Shown here: positions 25,873-39,200 of the stretch, piece after piece
How positions within the stretch are numbered: the first letter of the stretch is position 1
How the letters are laid out: each line of letters begins with the position of its first letter
Origin: Euwallacea fornicatus
Taxonomy: Eukaryota; Arthropoda; Insecta; Coleoptera; Curculionidae
NCBI RefSeq assembly: GCF_040115645.1
Contig: NW_027096031.1
Coordinates: 372,001-436,000 of the forward strand
Reading direction: 5' to 3'
Length of the DNA stretch: 64,000 nucleotides
Translations under genes and position numbers: made by a program
The notes under the pieces: generated by a model
Told to the model about the DNA's origin: nothing
Database searches by the model: none
What the model saw: only the letters and a program-made list of their open reading frames with translations

Positions 25873-27632
25873 CACACATATTTTGAGACTTTTCAAACTC
25901 TGAAGCTCGATAACTTTGGCAAATGTGGACCAAATTTGTTAACCAAAGTGTCAAATTAATCACCTCAACGAGGTTTTGAAGATGTCACAACACATCATGA
26001 TTACATCTTGTTTCACTTCCAAGAAAAATAGTACTTTATGTGCTCAAACACACATATTTTGTGACTTTTCAAACTCTGAAGCTCGATAACTTTGGCAAAT
26101 GTGGACCAAATTTGTTAAACTAAGTGTCAAAGTAATCACCTCAACGAGATTTTGAAGATGTCACAACACATCATCATTGCATCTTGTTGAACTTCCAAGA
26201 AAAATAGTACATTATGTGCTCAAACACACAACTTTTGTGACTTTTCAAACTTTGAAGCTCGATAACTTTGGCAAATGTGGACCAAATTTGTTAAACAAAG
26301 TGTCAAATTAATCAGCTCGACGAGATCTTTAAAATGACACAACACATCATCATTGCATCTTGTTGAACTTCCAAGAAAAATAGTACTTTATGTGCTCAAA
26401 CACACATATTTTGTGACTTTTCAAACTTTGAAGCTCGATAACTTTGGCAAATGTGGACCAAATTTGTTAACCAAAGTGTCAAAGTAATCACCTCAACGAG
26501 ATTTTGAAGATGTCACAACACATCATGATTGCATCTTGTTGAATTTCCAATAAAAATAGTACTTTATGTGCTCAAACACACATATTTTGTGACTTTTCAA
26601 ACTTTGAAGCTCGATAACTTTGGCAAATGTGGACCAAATTTGTTAAACTAAGTGTCAAATTAATCACCTCAACGAGATTTTGAAGATGTCACAACACATC
26701 ATGATTGCATCTTGTTGAATTTCCAAGAAAAATAGTACTTTATGTGCTCAAACACACATATTTTGTGACTTTTCAAACTTTGAAGCTCGATAACTTTGGC
26801 AAATGTGGACCAAATTTGTTAACCAAAGTGTCAAAGTAATCACCTCAACGAGATTTTGAAGATGTCACAACACATCATGATTACATCTTGTTTAACTTCC
26901 AAGAAAAATAGTACTTTATGTGCTCAAACACACATATTTTGTGACTTTTCAAACTCTGAAGCTCGATAACTTTGGCAAATGTGGACCAAATTTGTTAAAC
27001 TAAGTGTCAAATTAATCACCTCAACGAGATTTTGAAGATGTCACAACACATCATCATTGCATCTTGTTGAACTTCCAAGAAAAATAGTACTTTATGTGCT
27101 CAAACACACAACTTTTGTGACTTTTCAAACTTTGAAGCTCGATAGCTTCGGCAAATGAAGACCAAATTTGTTAAACAAAGTGTCAAATTAATCAGCTCGA
27201 CGAGATCTTTAAAATGACACAACACATCATCATTGCATCTTGTTGAACTTCCAAGAAAAATAGTACATTATGTTTTCAAACACACAACTTTTGTGACTTT
27301 TCAAACTTTGAAGCTCGATAGCTTCGGCAAATGAAGACCAAATTTGTTAAACAAAGTGTCAAATTAATCAGCTCGACGAGATTTTTAAAATGACACAACA
27401 CATCATGATTGCATCTTGTTGAATTTCCAAGAAAAATAGTACTTTATGTGCTCAAACACACAACTTTTGTGACTTTTCCAATTTTGAAGCTCGATAACTT
27501 TGGCAAATGTGGACCAAATTTGTTAACCAAAGTGTCAAATTAATCAGCTCGACGAGATCTTTAAAATGACACAACACATCATCATTGCATCTTGTTGAAC
27601 TTCCAAGAAAAATAGTACATTATGTTTTCAAA
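25873..27632. repeat. Middle-domain block, copy 2
   Basis: Monomers 148-157 repeat 124-133 in order at +4,224 bp (24 monomers), including ttttgagac, tttcacttcc and ccaataaaaa. Differences: gtcacaacac where the other copy has gtcacatcac (26753 monomer) and gtcgcaac (26929 monomer). Confidence 0.85.
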
Positions 27633-28160
27633 CACACAACTTTTGTGACTTTTCAAACTTTGAAGCTCGATAGCTTCGGCAAATGAAGACCAAATTTGTT
27701 AACCAAAGTGTCAAATTAATCAGCTCGACGAGATCTTTAAAATGACACAACACATCATCATTGCATCTTGTTGAACTTCCAAGAAAAATAGTACATTATG
27801 TTTTCAAACACACAACTTTTGTGACTTTTCAAACTTTGAAGCTCGATAGCTTCGGCAAATGAAGACCAAATTTGTTAAACAAAGTGTCAAATTAATCAGC
27901 TCGACGAGATTTTTAAAATGACACAACACATCATGATTGCATCTTGTTGAATTTCCAAGAAAAATAGTACTTTATGTGCTCAAACACACAACTTTTGTGA
28001 CTTTTCCAATTTTGAAGCTCGATAACTTTGGCAAATGTGGACCAAATTTGTTAACCAAAGTGTCAAATTAATCAGCTCGACGAGATCTTTAAAATGACAC
28101 AACACATCATCATTGCATCTTGTTGAACTTCCAAGAAAAATAGTACATTATTTTTTCAAA
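27633..28160. repeat. 3-monomer repetition with a hybrid first unit
   Basis: Monomers 158-160 repeat the types of 155-157 (528 bp earlier): dyad, dyad, tccaatttt. The first (27633-27808) has a dyad-class 5' half but gttaaccaaag and agatcttt, the 3' half of the preceding tccaatttt monomer, so it is a junction monomer. The last reads attattttttc at about 28148 in place of attatgttttc. Confidence 0.78.
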
Positions 28161-29392
28161 CACACATATTTTGTGACTTTTCAAACTCTGAAGCTCGATA
28201 ACTTTGGCAAATGTGGACCAAATTTGTTAACCAAAGTGTCAAATTAATCACCTCAACGAGATTTTGAAGATGTCACAAAACATCATCATTGCATCTTGTT
28301 GAACTTCCAAGAAAAATAGTACATTATGTGCTCAAACACACAACTTTTGTGACTTTTCAAACTTTGAAGCTCGATAACTTTGGCAAATGTGGACCAAATT
28401 TGTTAAACAAAGTGTCAAATTAATCAGCTCGACGAGATCTTTAAAATGACACAACACATCATCATTGCATCTTGTTGAACTTCCAAGAAAAATAGTACAT
28501 TATGTTTTCAAACACACATATTTTGTGACTTTTCAAACTCTGAAGCTCGATAACTTTGGCAAATGTGGACCAAATTTGTTAACCAAAGTGTCAAATTAAT
28601 CACCTCAACGAGATTTTGAAGATGTCACAACACATCATCATTGCATCTTGTTGAACTTCCAAGAAAAATAGTACATTATGTGCTCAAACACACAACTTTT
28701 GTGACTTTTCAAACTTTGAAGCTCGATAACTTTGGCAAATGTGGACCAAATTTGTTAAACAAAGTGTCAAATTAATCAGCTCGACGAGATCTTTAAAATG
28801 ACACAACACATCATCATTGCATCTTGTTGAACTTCCAAGAAAAATAGTACATTATGTTTTCAAACACACATATTTTGAGACTTTTCAAACTCTGAAGCTC
28901 GATAACTTTGGCAAATGTGGACCAAATTTGTTAACCAAAGTGTCAAATTAATCACCTCAACGAGGTTTTGAAGATGTCACAACACATCATGATTACATCT
29001 TGTTTCACTTCCAAGAAAAATAGTACTTTATGTGCTCAAACACACATATTTTGTGACTTTTCAAACTCTGAAGCTCGATAACTTTGGCAAATGTGGACCA
29101 AATTTGTTAAACAAAGTGTCAAATTAATCAGCTCGACGAGATCTTTAAAATGACACAACACATCATCATTGCATCTTGTTGAACTTCCAAGAAAAATAGT
29201 ACATTATGTTTTCAAACACACATATTTTGAGACTTTTCAAACTCTGAAGCTCGATAACTTTGGCAAATGTGGACCAAATTTGTTAACCAAAGTGTCAAAT
29301 TAATCACCTCAACGAGATTTTGAAGATGTCACAACACATCATCATTGCATCTTGTTGAACTTCCAAGAAAAATAGTACATTATGTGCTCAAA
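28161..29392. repeat. 7-monomer block, copy 1
   Basis: Monomers 161-167: an alternating dimer repeated twice (cacctcaacgag/gtgctc then agatcttt/gttttc), then ttttgagac with tttcacttcc, a plain monomer and a second ttttgagac monomer. The first carries gtcacaaaac. The whole series, including gtcacaaaac, recurs at 32384-33615, 4,223 bp away (24 monomers minus the 1-bp deletion at 32033). Confidence 0.87.
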
Positions 29393-31328
29393 CACACAAC
29401 TTTTGTGACTTTTCAAACTTTGAAGCTCGATAACTTTGGCAAATGTGGACCAAATTTGTTAAACAAAGTGTCAAATTAATCAGCTCGACGAGATCTTTAA
29501 AATGACACAACACATCATCATTGCATCTTGTTGAACTTCCAAGAAAAATAGTACTTTATGTGCTCAAACACACATATTTTGTGACTTTTCAAACTTTGAA
29601 GCTCGATAACTTTGGCAAATGTGGACCAAATTTGTTAACCAAAGTGTCAAAGTAATCACCTCAACGAGATTTTGAAGATGTCACAACACATCATGATTGC
29701 ATCTTGTTGAATTTCCAATAAAAATAGTACTTTATGTGCTCAAACACACATATTTTGTGATTTTTCAAACTTTGAAGCTCGATAACTTTGGCAAATGTGG
29801 ACCAAATTTGTTAAACTAAGTGTCAAATTAATCACCTCAACGAGATTTTGAAGATGTCACAACACATCATGATTGCATCTTGTTGAATTTCCAAGAAAAA
29901 TAGTACTTTATGTGCTCAAACACACATATTTTGTGACTTTTCAAACTTTGAAGCTCGATAACTTTGGCAAATGTGGACCAAATTTGTTAACCAAAGTGTC
30001 AAAGTAATCACCTCAACGAGATTTTGAAGATGTCACAACACATCATGATTACATCTTGTTTAACTTCCAAGAAAAATAGTACTTTATGTGCTCAAACACA
30101 CATATTTTGTGACTTTTCAAACTCTGAAGCTCGATAACTTTGGCAAATGTGGACCAAATTTGTTAAACTAAGTGTCAAATTAATCACCTCAACGAGATTT
30201 TGAAGATGTCACAACACATCATCATTGCATCTTGTTGAACTTCCAAGAAAAATAGTACTTTATGTGCTCAAACACACAACTTTTGTGACTTTTCAAACTT
30301 TGAAGCTCGATAACTTTGGCAAATGTGGACCAAATTTGTTAACCAAAGTGTCAAATTAATCAGCTCGACGAGATTTTTAAAATGACACAACACATCATCA
30401 TTGCATCTTGTTGAACTTCCAAGAAAAATAGTACATTATGTTTTCAAACACACAACTTTTGTGACTTTTCAAACTTTGAAGCTCGATAGCTTCGGCAAAT
30501 GAAGACCAAATTTGTTAAACAAAGTGTCAAATTAATCAGCTCGACGAGATTTTTAAAATGACACAACACATCATGATTGCATCTTGTTGAATTTCCAAGA
30601 AAAATAGTACTTTATGTGCTCAAACACACAACTTTTGTGACTTTTCCAATTTTGAAGCTCGATAACTTTGGCAAATGTGGACCAAATTTGTTAACCAAAG
30701 TGTCAAATTAATCAGCTCGACGAGATCTTTAAAATGACACAACACATCATCATTGCATCTTGTTGAACTTCCAAGAAAAATAGTACATTATGTTTTCAAA
30801 CACACAACTTTTGTGACTTTTCAAACTTTGAAGCTCGATAGCTTCGGCAAATGAAGACCAAATTTGTTAAACAAAGTGTCAAATTAATCAGCTCGACGAG
30901 ATTTTTAAAATGACACAACACATCATGATTGCATCTTGTTGAATTTCCAAGAAAAATAGTACATTATGTTTTCAAACACACAACTTTTGTGACTTTTCAA
31001 ATTTTGAAGCTCGATAGCTTCGGCAAATGAAGACCAAATTTGTTAAACAAAGTTTCAAATTAATCAGCTCGACGAGATCTTTAAAATGACATAACACACC
31101 ATGATTACATCTTGTTGAACTTCCAAGAAAAATAGTACTTTATGTGCTCAAACACACAAATTTTGTGACTTTTCCAATTTTGAAGCTCGATAACTTTGGC
31201 AAATGTGGACCAAATTTGTTAACCAAAGTGTCAAATTAATCAGCTCGACGAGATCTTTAAAATGACACAACACATCATCATTGCATCTTGTTGAACTTCC
31301 AAGAAAAATAGTACATTATGTTTTCAAA
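29393..31328. repeat. Middle-domain block, copy 3
   Basis: Monomers 168-178 repeat 126-136 at +7,392 bp (42 monomers), including ccaataaaaa, aagtttcaaatt with acataacac and cacaaatttt. The last monomer matches only in its 5' part: it has gttaaccaaag and agatcttt where 23761 has ttcttaaac and cagctcaacgag. The dyad monomer expected at 30273 is a plain one here. Confidence 0.83.
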
Positions 31329-32032
31329 CACACATATTTTGTGACTTTTCAAACTCTGAAGCTCGATAACTTTGGCAAATGAAGACCAAATTTGTTAAAC
31401 AAAGTGTCAAATTAATCAGCTCGACGAGATTTTTAAAATGACACAACACATCATGATTGCATCTTGTTGAATTTCCAAGAAAAATAGTACATTATGTTTT
31501 CAAACACACAACTTTTGTGACTTTTCAAACTTTGAAGCTCGATAGCTTCGGCAAATGAAGACCAAATTTGTTAAACAAAGTGTCAAATTAATCAGCTCGA
31601 CGAGATTTTTAAAATGACACAACACATCATGATTGCATCTTGTTGAATTTCCAAGAAAAATAGTACATTATGTTTTCAAACACACAACTTTTGTGACTTT
31701 TCAAACTTTGAAGCTCGATAGCTTCGGCAAATGAAGACCAAATTTGTTAAACAAAGTGTCAAATTAATCAGCTCGACGAGATTTTTAAAATGACACAACA
31801 CATTATGATTGCATCTTGTTGAATTTCCAAGAAAAATAGTACTTTATGTGCTCAAACACACAACTTTTGTGACTTTTCAAACTTTGAAGCTCGATAGCTT
31901 CGGCAAATGAAGACCAAATTTGTTAAACAAAGTGTCAAATTAATCAGCTCGACGAGATCTTTAAAATGACACAACACACCATGATTACATCTTGTTGAAC
32001 TTCCAAGAAAAATAGTACTTTATGTGCTCAAA
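31329..32032. repeat. Dyad-class run, monomers 179-182
   Basis: Four monomers: one with gataactttgg/aatgaagacc, then three dyad-class copies. The last, with acaccatgattac, is the usual left neighbour of the 175-bp monomer, which follows at once. Confidence 0.75.
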
Positions 32033-32207
32033 CACACAACTTTTGTGACTTTTCCAATTTTGAAGCTCGATAACTTTGGCAAATGTGGAACAAATTTGTT
32101 AACCAAAGTGTCAAATTAATCAGCTCGACGAGATCTTTAAAATGACACAGCAATTCATGATTGCATCTTGTTGAATTTCCAACAAAAATAGTACTTATGT
32201 GCTCAAA
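32033..32207. repeat. 175-bp monomer, isolated leftmost copy
   Basis: Length 175 from gtacttatg (one t lost). It carries tccaattttg, aatgtggaacaaa, acagcaattcatg and ccaacaaaaa; the last two differ from all other members (acaacaattc, ccaagaaaaa). It lies about 13.7 kb left of the next member. The following monomer has aatgtggatcaaa, as at 55078, 58069, 62466 and 63697, so its closest relatives are the single copies near the right edge. Confidence 0.93.
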
Positions 32208-32383
32208 CACACAACTTTTGTGACTTTTCCAATTTTGAAGCTCGATAACTTTGGCAAATGTGGATCAAATTTGTTAAACAAAGTGTCAAATTAATCAGCT
32301 CGACAAGGTTATGAAGATGTCACAACACATCATGATTACATCTTGTTTAACTTCCAAGAAAAATAGTACTTTATGTGCTCAAA
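32208..32383. repeat. caaggttatg monomer after the 175-bp unit
   Basis: tccaattttg, aatgtggatc, gacaaggttatgaagatg, gattac, tttaacttcc. This is the standard form of the caaggttatg type (about 25 members from here to the right edge), and its combination with a preceding 175-bp monomer is repeated in the right domain. Confidence 0.8.
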
Positions 32384-33615
32384 CACACATATTTTGTGAC
32401 TTTTCAAACTCTGAAGCTCGATAACTTTGGCAAATGTGGACCAAATTTGTTAACCAAAGTGTCAAATTAATCACCTCAACGAGATTTTGAAGATGTCACA
32501 AAACATCATCATTGCATCTTGTTGAACTTCCAAGAAAAATAGTACATTATGTGCTCAAACACACAACTTTTGTGACTTTTCAAACTTTGAAGCTCGATAA
32601 CTTTGGCAAATGTGGACCAAATTTGTTAAACAAAGTGTCAAATTAATCAGCTCGACGAGATCTTTAAAATGACACAACACATCATCATTGCATCTTGTTG
32701 AACTTCCAAGAAAAATAGTACATTATGTTTTCAAACACACATATTTTGTGACTTTTCAAACTCTGAAGCTCGATAACTTTGGCAAATGTGGACCAAATTT
32801 GTTAACCAAAGTATCAAATTAATCACCTCAACGAGATTTTGAAGATGTCACAACACATCATCATTGCATCTTGTTGAACTTCCAAGAAAAATAGTACATT
32901 ATGTGCTCAAACACACAACTTTTGTGACTTTTCAAACTTTGAAGCTCGATAACTTTGGCAAATGTGGACCAAATTTGTTAAACAAAGTGTCAAATTAATC
33001 AGCTCGACGAGATCTTTAAAATGACACAACACATCATCATTGCATCTTGTTGAACTTCCAAGAAAAATAGTACATTATGTTTTCAAACACACATATTTTG
33101 AGACTTTTCAAACTCTGAAGCTCGATAACTTTGGCAAATGTGGACCAAATTTGTTAACCAAAGTGTCAAATTAATCACCTCAACGAGGTTTTGAAGATGT
33201 CACAACACATCATGATTACATCTTGTTTCACTTCCAAGAAAAATAGTACTTTATGTGCTCAAACACACATATTTTGTGACTTTTCAAACTCTGAAGCTCG
33301 ATAACTTTGGCAAATGTGGACCAAATTTGTTAAACAAAGTGTCAAATTAATCAGCTCGACGAGATCTTTAAAATGACACAACACATCATCATTGCATCTT
33401 GTTGAACTTCCAAGAAAAATAGTACATTATGTTTTCAAACACACATATTTTGAGACTTTTCAAACTCTGAAGCTCGATAACTTTGGCAAATGTGGACCAA
33501 ATTTGTTAACCAAAGTGTCAAATTAATCACCTCAACGAGATTTTGAAGATGTCACAACACATCATCATTGCATCTTGTTGAACTTCCAAGAAAAATAGTA
33601 CATTATGTGCTCAAA
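32384..33615. repeat. 7-monomer block, copy 2
   Basis: Monomers 185-191 repeat 161-167 in order, with gtcacaaaac in the first and ttttgagac in the fifth and seventh. A private change is aagtatcaaatt at about 32812. To the right the match ends: the next monomer is caaggttatg type instead of agatcttt type. Confidence 0.87.
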
Positions 33616-35023
33616 CACACAACTTTTGTGACTTTTCAAACTTTGAAGCTCGATAACTTTGGCAAATGTGGACCAAATTTGTTAAACAAAGTGTCAAATT
33701 AATCAGCTCGACAAGGTTATGAAGATGTCACAACACATCATGATTACATCTTGTTTAACTTCCAAGAAAAATAGTACTTTATGTGCTCAAACACACATAT
33801 TTTGTGACTTTTCAAACTCTGAAGCTCGATAACTTTGGCAAATGTGGACCAAATTTGTTAAACAAAGTGTCAAAGTAATCACCTCAACGAGATTTTGAAG
33901 ATGTCACAACACATCATCATTGCATCTTGTTGAACTTCCAAGAAAAATAGTACATTATGTGCTCAAACACACATATTTTGTGACTTTTCAAACTTTGAAG
34001 CTCGATAACTTCGGCAAATGTGGACCAAATTTCTTAAACAAAGTGTCAAATTAATCAGCTCAACGAGATTTTGAAGATGTCACAACACATCATGATTGCA
34101 TCTTGTTGAATTTCCAAGAAAAATAGTACTTTATGTGCTCAAACACACATATTTTGTGACTTTTCAAACTTTGAAGCTCGATAACTTTGGCAAATGTGGA
34201 CCAAATTTGTTAACCAAAGTGTCAAAGTAATCACCTCAACGAGATTTTGAAGATGTCACAACACATCATGATTACATCTTGTTTAACTTCCAAGAAAAAT
34301 AGTACTTTATGTGCTCAAACACACATATTTTGTGACTTTTCAAACTCTGAAGCTCGATAACTTTGGCAAATGTGGACCAAATTTGTTAAACTAAGTGTCA
34401 AAGTAATCACCTCAACGAGATTTTGAAGATGTCACAACACATCATCATTGCATCTTGTTGAACTTCCAAGAAAAATAGTACATTATGTGCTCAAACACAC
34501 AACTTTTGTGACTTTTCAAACTTTGAAGCTCGATAACTTTGGCAAATGTGGACCAAATTTGTTAAACAAAGTGTCAAATTAATCAGCTCGACGAGATCTT
34601 TAAAATGACACAACACATCATCATTGCATCTTGTTGAACTTCCAAGAAAAATAGTACATTATGTTTTCAAACACACATATTTTGTGACTTTTCAAACTCT
34701 GAAGCTCGATAACTTTGGCAAATGAAGACCAAATTTGTTAAACAAAGTGTCAAATTAATCAGTTTGACGAGATTTTTAAAATGACACAACACATCATGAT
34801 TGCATCTTGTTGAATTTCCAAGAAAAATAGTACTTTATGTGCTCAAACACACAACTTTTGTGACTTTTCAAACTTTGAAGCTCGATAGCTTCGGCAAATG
34901 AAGACCAAATTTGTTAAACAAAGTGTCAAATTAATCAGCTCGACGAGATTTTTAAAATGACACTATACATCATGATTGCATCTTGTTGAATTTCCAAGAA
35001 AAATAGTACTTTATGTGCTCAAA
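33616..35023. repeat. HOR unit, partial early copy (8 monomers)
   Basis: Monomers 192-199 match 207-214 (36256-37663) in order: caaggttatg; aaagtaatcacc; gataacttcgg with ttcttaaac; gttaaccaaag with tttaacttcc; gttaaactaag; agatcttt; aatgaagacc with cag(t)t(c/t)gacgag; dyad with acactatac. The offset is 15 monomers (2,640 bp). In this copy the seventh monomer reads cagtttgacgag where the later copies read cagttcgacgag, possibly a further CpG change or the older state. Confidence 0.82.
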
Positions 35024-36255
35024 CACACAACTTTTATGACTTTTCAAACTCTGAAGCTCGATAACTTTGGCAAATGTGGACCAAATTTGTTAAACAAAGT
35101 GTCAAAGTAATCACCTCAACGAGATTTTGAAGATGTCACAACACATCATCATTGCATCTTGTTGAACTTCCAAGAAAAATAGTACATTATGTGCTCAAAC
35201 ACACATATTTTGTGACTTTTCAAACTCTGAAGCTCGATAACTTTGGCAAATGAAGACCAAATTTGTTAAACAAAGTGTCAAATTAATCTGCTCGACGAGA
35301 TTTTTAAAATGACACAACACATCATGATTGCATCTTGTTGAATTTCCAAGAAAAATAGTACATTATGTTTTCAAACACACAACTTTTGTGACTTTTCAAA
35401 CTTTGAAGCTCGATAGCTTCGGCAAATGAAGACCAAATTTGTTAAACAAAGTGTCAAATTAATCAGCTCGACGAGATTTTTAAAATGACACTATACATCA
35501 TGATTGCATCTTGTTGAATTTCCAAGAAAAATAGTACTTTATGTGCTCAAACACACAACTTTTGTGACTTTTCCAATTTTGAAGCTCGATAACTTTGGCA
35601 AATGTGGACCAAATTTGTTAAACAAAGTGTCAAATTAATCAGCTCGACAAGGTTATGAAGATGTCACAACACATCATGATTACATCTTGTTTAACTTCCA
35701 AGAAAAATAGTACTTTATGTGCTCAAACACACATATTTTGTGACTTTTCAAACTCTGAAGCTCGATAACTTTGGCAAATGTGGACCAAATTTGTTAAACA
35801 AAGTGTCAAAGTAATCACCTCAACGAGATTTTGAAGATGTCACAACACATCATCATTGCATCTTGTTGAACTTCCAAGAAAAATAGTACATTATGTGCTC
35901 AAACACACATATTTTGTGACTTTTCAAACTTTGAAGCTCGATAACTTTGGCAAATGTGGACCAAATTTGTTAAACTAAGTGTCAAAGTAATCACCTCAAC
36001 GAGATTTTGAAGATGTCACAACACATCATCATTGCATCTTGTTGAACTTCCAAGAAAAATAGTACATTATGTTTTCAAACACACATATTTTGTGACTTTT
36101 CAAACTCTGAAGCTCGATAACTTTGGCAAATGTGGACCAAATTTGTTAACCAAAGTGTCAAATTAATCACCTCAACGAGATTTTGAAGATGTCACAACAC
36201 ATCATCATTGCATCTTGTTGAACTTCCAAGAAAAATAGTACATTATGTGCTCAAA
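35024..36255. repeat. Spacer monomers 200-206 between HOR copies
   Basis: Seven monomers: cttttatgac (35034 region), aatctgctcg (35288 region), dyad with acactatac, tccaatttt/caaggttatg, and three plain monomers. The aatctgctcg plus acactatac pair recurs at 54375-54726 and, as a half, at 62994-63345, linking this place to the right domain. Confidence 0.75.
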
Positions 36256-39200
36256 CACACAACTTTTGTGACTTTTCAAACTTCGAAGCTCGATAACTTT
36301 GGCAAATGTGGACCAAATTTGTTAAACAAAGTGTCAAATTAATCAGCTCGACAAGGTTATGAAGATGTCACAACACATCATAATTACATCTTGTTTAACT
36401 TCCAAGAAAAATAGTACTTTATGTGCTCAAACACACATATTTTGTGACTTTTCAAACTCTGAAGCTCGATAACTTTGGCAAATGTGGACCAAATTTGTTA
36501 AACAAAGTGTCAAAGTAATCACCTCAACGAGATTTTGAAGATGTCACAACACATCATCATTGCATCTTGTTGAACTTCCAAGAAAAATAGTACATTATGT
36601 GCTCAAACACACATATTTTGTGACTTTTCAAACTTTGAAGCTCGATAACTTCGGCAAATGTGGACCAAATTTCTTAAACAAAGTGTCAAATTAATCAGCT
36701 CAACGAGATTTTGAAGATGTCACAACACATCATGATTGCATCTTGTTGAATTTCCAAGAAAAATAGTACTTTATGTGCTCAAAAACACATATTTTGTGAC
36801 TTTTCAAACTTTGAAGCTCGATAACTTTGGCAAATGTGGACCAAATTTGTTAACCAAAGTGTCAAAGTAATCACCTCAACGAGATTTTGAAGATGTCACA
36901 ACACATCATGATTACATCTTGTTTAACTTCCAAGAAAAATAGTACTTTATGTGCTCAAACACACATATTTTGTGACTTTTCAAACTCTGAAGCTCGATAT
37001 CTTTGGCAAATGTGGACCAAATTTGTTAAACTAAGTGTCAAAGTAATCACCTCAACGAGATTTTGAAGATGTCACAACACATCATCATTGCATCTTGTTG
37101 AACTTCCAAGAAAAATAGTACATTATGTGCTCAAACACACAACTTTTGTGACTTTTCAAACTTTGAAGCTCGATAACTTTGGCAAATGTGGACCAAATTT
37201 GTTAAACAAAGTGTCAAATTAATCAGCTCGACGAGATCTTTAAAATGACGCAACACATCATCATTGCATCTTGTTGAACTTCCAAGAAAAATAGTACATT
37301 ATGTTTTCAAACACACATATTTTGTGACTTTTCAAACTCTGAAGCTCGATAACTTTGGCAAATGAAGACCAAATTTGTTAAACAAAGTGTCAAATTAATC
37401 AGTTCGACGAGATTTTTAAAATGACACAACACATCATGATTGCATCTTGTTGAATTTCCAAGAAAAATAGTACTTTATGTGCTCAAACACACAACTTTTG
37501 TGACTTTTCAAACTTTGAAGCTCGATAGCTTCGGCAAATGAAGACCAAATTTGTTAAACAAAGTGTCAAATTAATCAGCTCGACGAGATTTTTAAAATGA
37601 CACTATACATCATGATTGCATCTTGTTGAATTTCCCAGAAAAATAGTACTTTATGTGCTCAAACTCACAACTTTTGTGACTTTTCAAACTTTGAAGCTCG
37701 ATAGCTTCGGCAAATGAAGACCAAATTTGTTAAACAAAGTGTCAAATTAATCAGCTCGACAAGGTTATGAAGATGTCACAACACATCATGATTACATCTT
37801 GTTTAACTTCCAAGAAAAATAGTACTTTATGTGCTCAAACACACATATTTTGTGACTTTTCAAACTCTGAAGCTCGATAACTTTGGCAAATGTGGACCAA
37901 ATTTGTTAAACAAAGTGTCAAAGTAATCACCTCAACGAGATTTTGAAGATGTCACAACACATCATCATTGCATCTTGTTGAACTTCCAAGAAAAATAGTA
38001 CATTATGTGCTCAAACACACATATTTTGTGACTTTTCAAACTTTGAAGCTCGATAACTTCGGCAAATGTGGACCAAATTTCTTAAACAAAGTGTCAAATT
38101 AATCAGCTCAACGAGATTTTGAAGATGTCACAACACATCATGATTGCATCTTGTTGAATTTCCAAGAAAAATAGTACTTTATGTGCTCAAACACACATAT
38201 TTTGTGACTTTTCAAACTTTGAAGCTCGATAACTTTGGCAAATGTGGACCAAATTTGTTAACCAAAGTGTCAAAGTAATCACCTCAACGAGATTTTGAAG
38301 ATGTCACAACACATCATGATTACATCTTGTTTAACTTCCAAGAAAAATAGTACTTTATGTGCTCAAACACACATATTTTGTGACTTTTCAAACTCTGAAG
38401 CTCGATAACTTTGGCAAATGTGGACCAAATTTGTTAAACTAAGTGTCAAAGTAATCACCTCAACGAGATTTTGAAGATGTCACAACACATCATCATTGCA
38501 TCTTGTTGAACTTCCAAGAAAAATAGTACATTATGTTTTCAAACACACATATTTTGTGACTTTTCAAACTCTGAAGCTCGATAACTTTGGCAAATGAAGA
38601 CCAAATTTGTTAAACAAAGTGTCAAATTAATCAGTTCGACGAGATTTTTAAAATGACACAACACATCATGATTGCATCTTGTTGAATTTCCAAGAAAAAT
38701 AGTACTTTATGTGCTCAAACACACAACTTTTGTGACTTTTCAAACTTTGAAGCTCGATAGCTTCGGCAAATGAAGACCAAATTTGTTAAACAAAGTGTCA
38801 AATTAATCAGCTCGACGAGATTTTTAAAATGACACTATACATCATGATTGCATCTTGTTGAATTTCCAAGAAAAATAGTACTTTATGTGCTCAAACACAC
38901 AACTTTTGTGACTTTTCCAATTTTGAAGCTCGATAACTTTGGCAAATGTGGACCAAATTTGTTAAACAAAGTGTCAAATTAATCAGCTCGACAAGGTTAT
39001 GAAGATGTCACAACACATCATGATTACATCTTGTTTAACTTCCAAGAAAAATAGTACTTTATGTGCTCAAACACACATATTTTGTGACTTTTCAAACTCT
39101 GAAGCTCGATAACTTTGGCAAATGTGGACCAAATTTGTTAAACAAAGTGTCAAAGTAATCACCTCAACGAGATTTTGAAGATGTCACAACACATCATCAT

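Larger units (their letters stand above)
20593..33615. repeat. Middle satellite domain, monomers 118-191
   Basis: Same monomer, with variants not seen to the left: ccaataaaaa near 22326, 26550 and 29718, ttttgagac in the 5' part (21649, 25873, 28865, 29217, 33088, 33440), tttcacttcc at the 3' part, and aagtttcaaatt in two monomers (23585 and 30977). Blocks recur at 18, 24 and 42 monomers. The first caaggttatg monomers (24641, 24817) and the first 175-bp monomer (32033) occur here in isolation. Boundaries are my choice from where variant composition changes, and are approximate. Confidence 0.75.

Noticed and set aside
28140..28155. attattttttc as a possible T-run indel
   Set aside because: It is a g-to-t substitution in attatgttttc. 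The monomer is still 176 bp.
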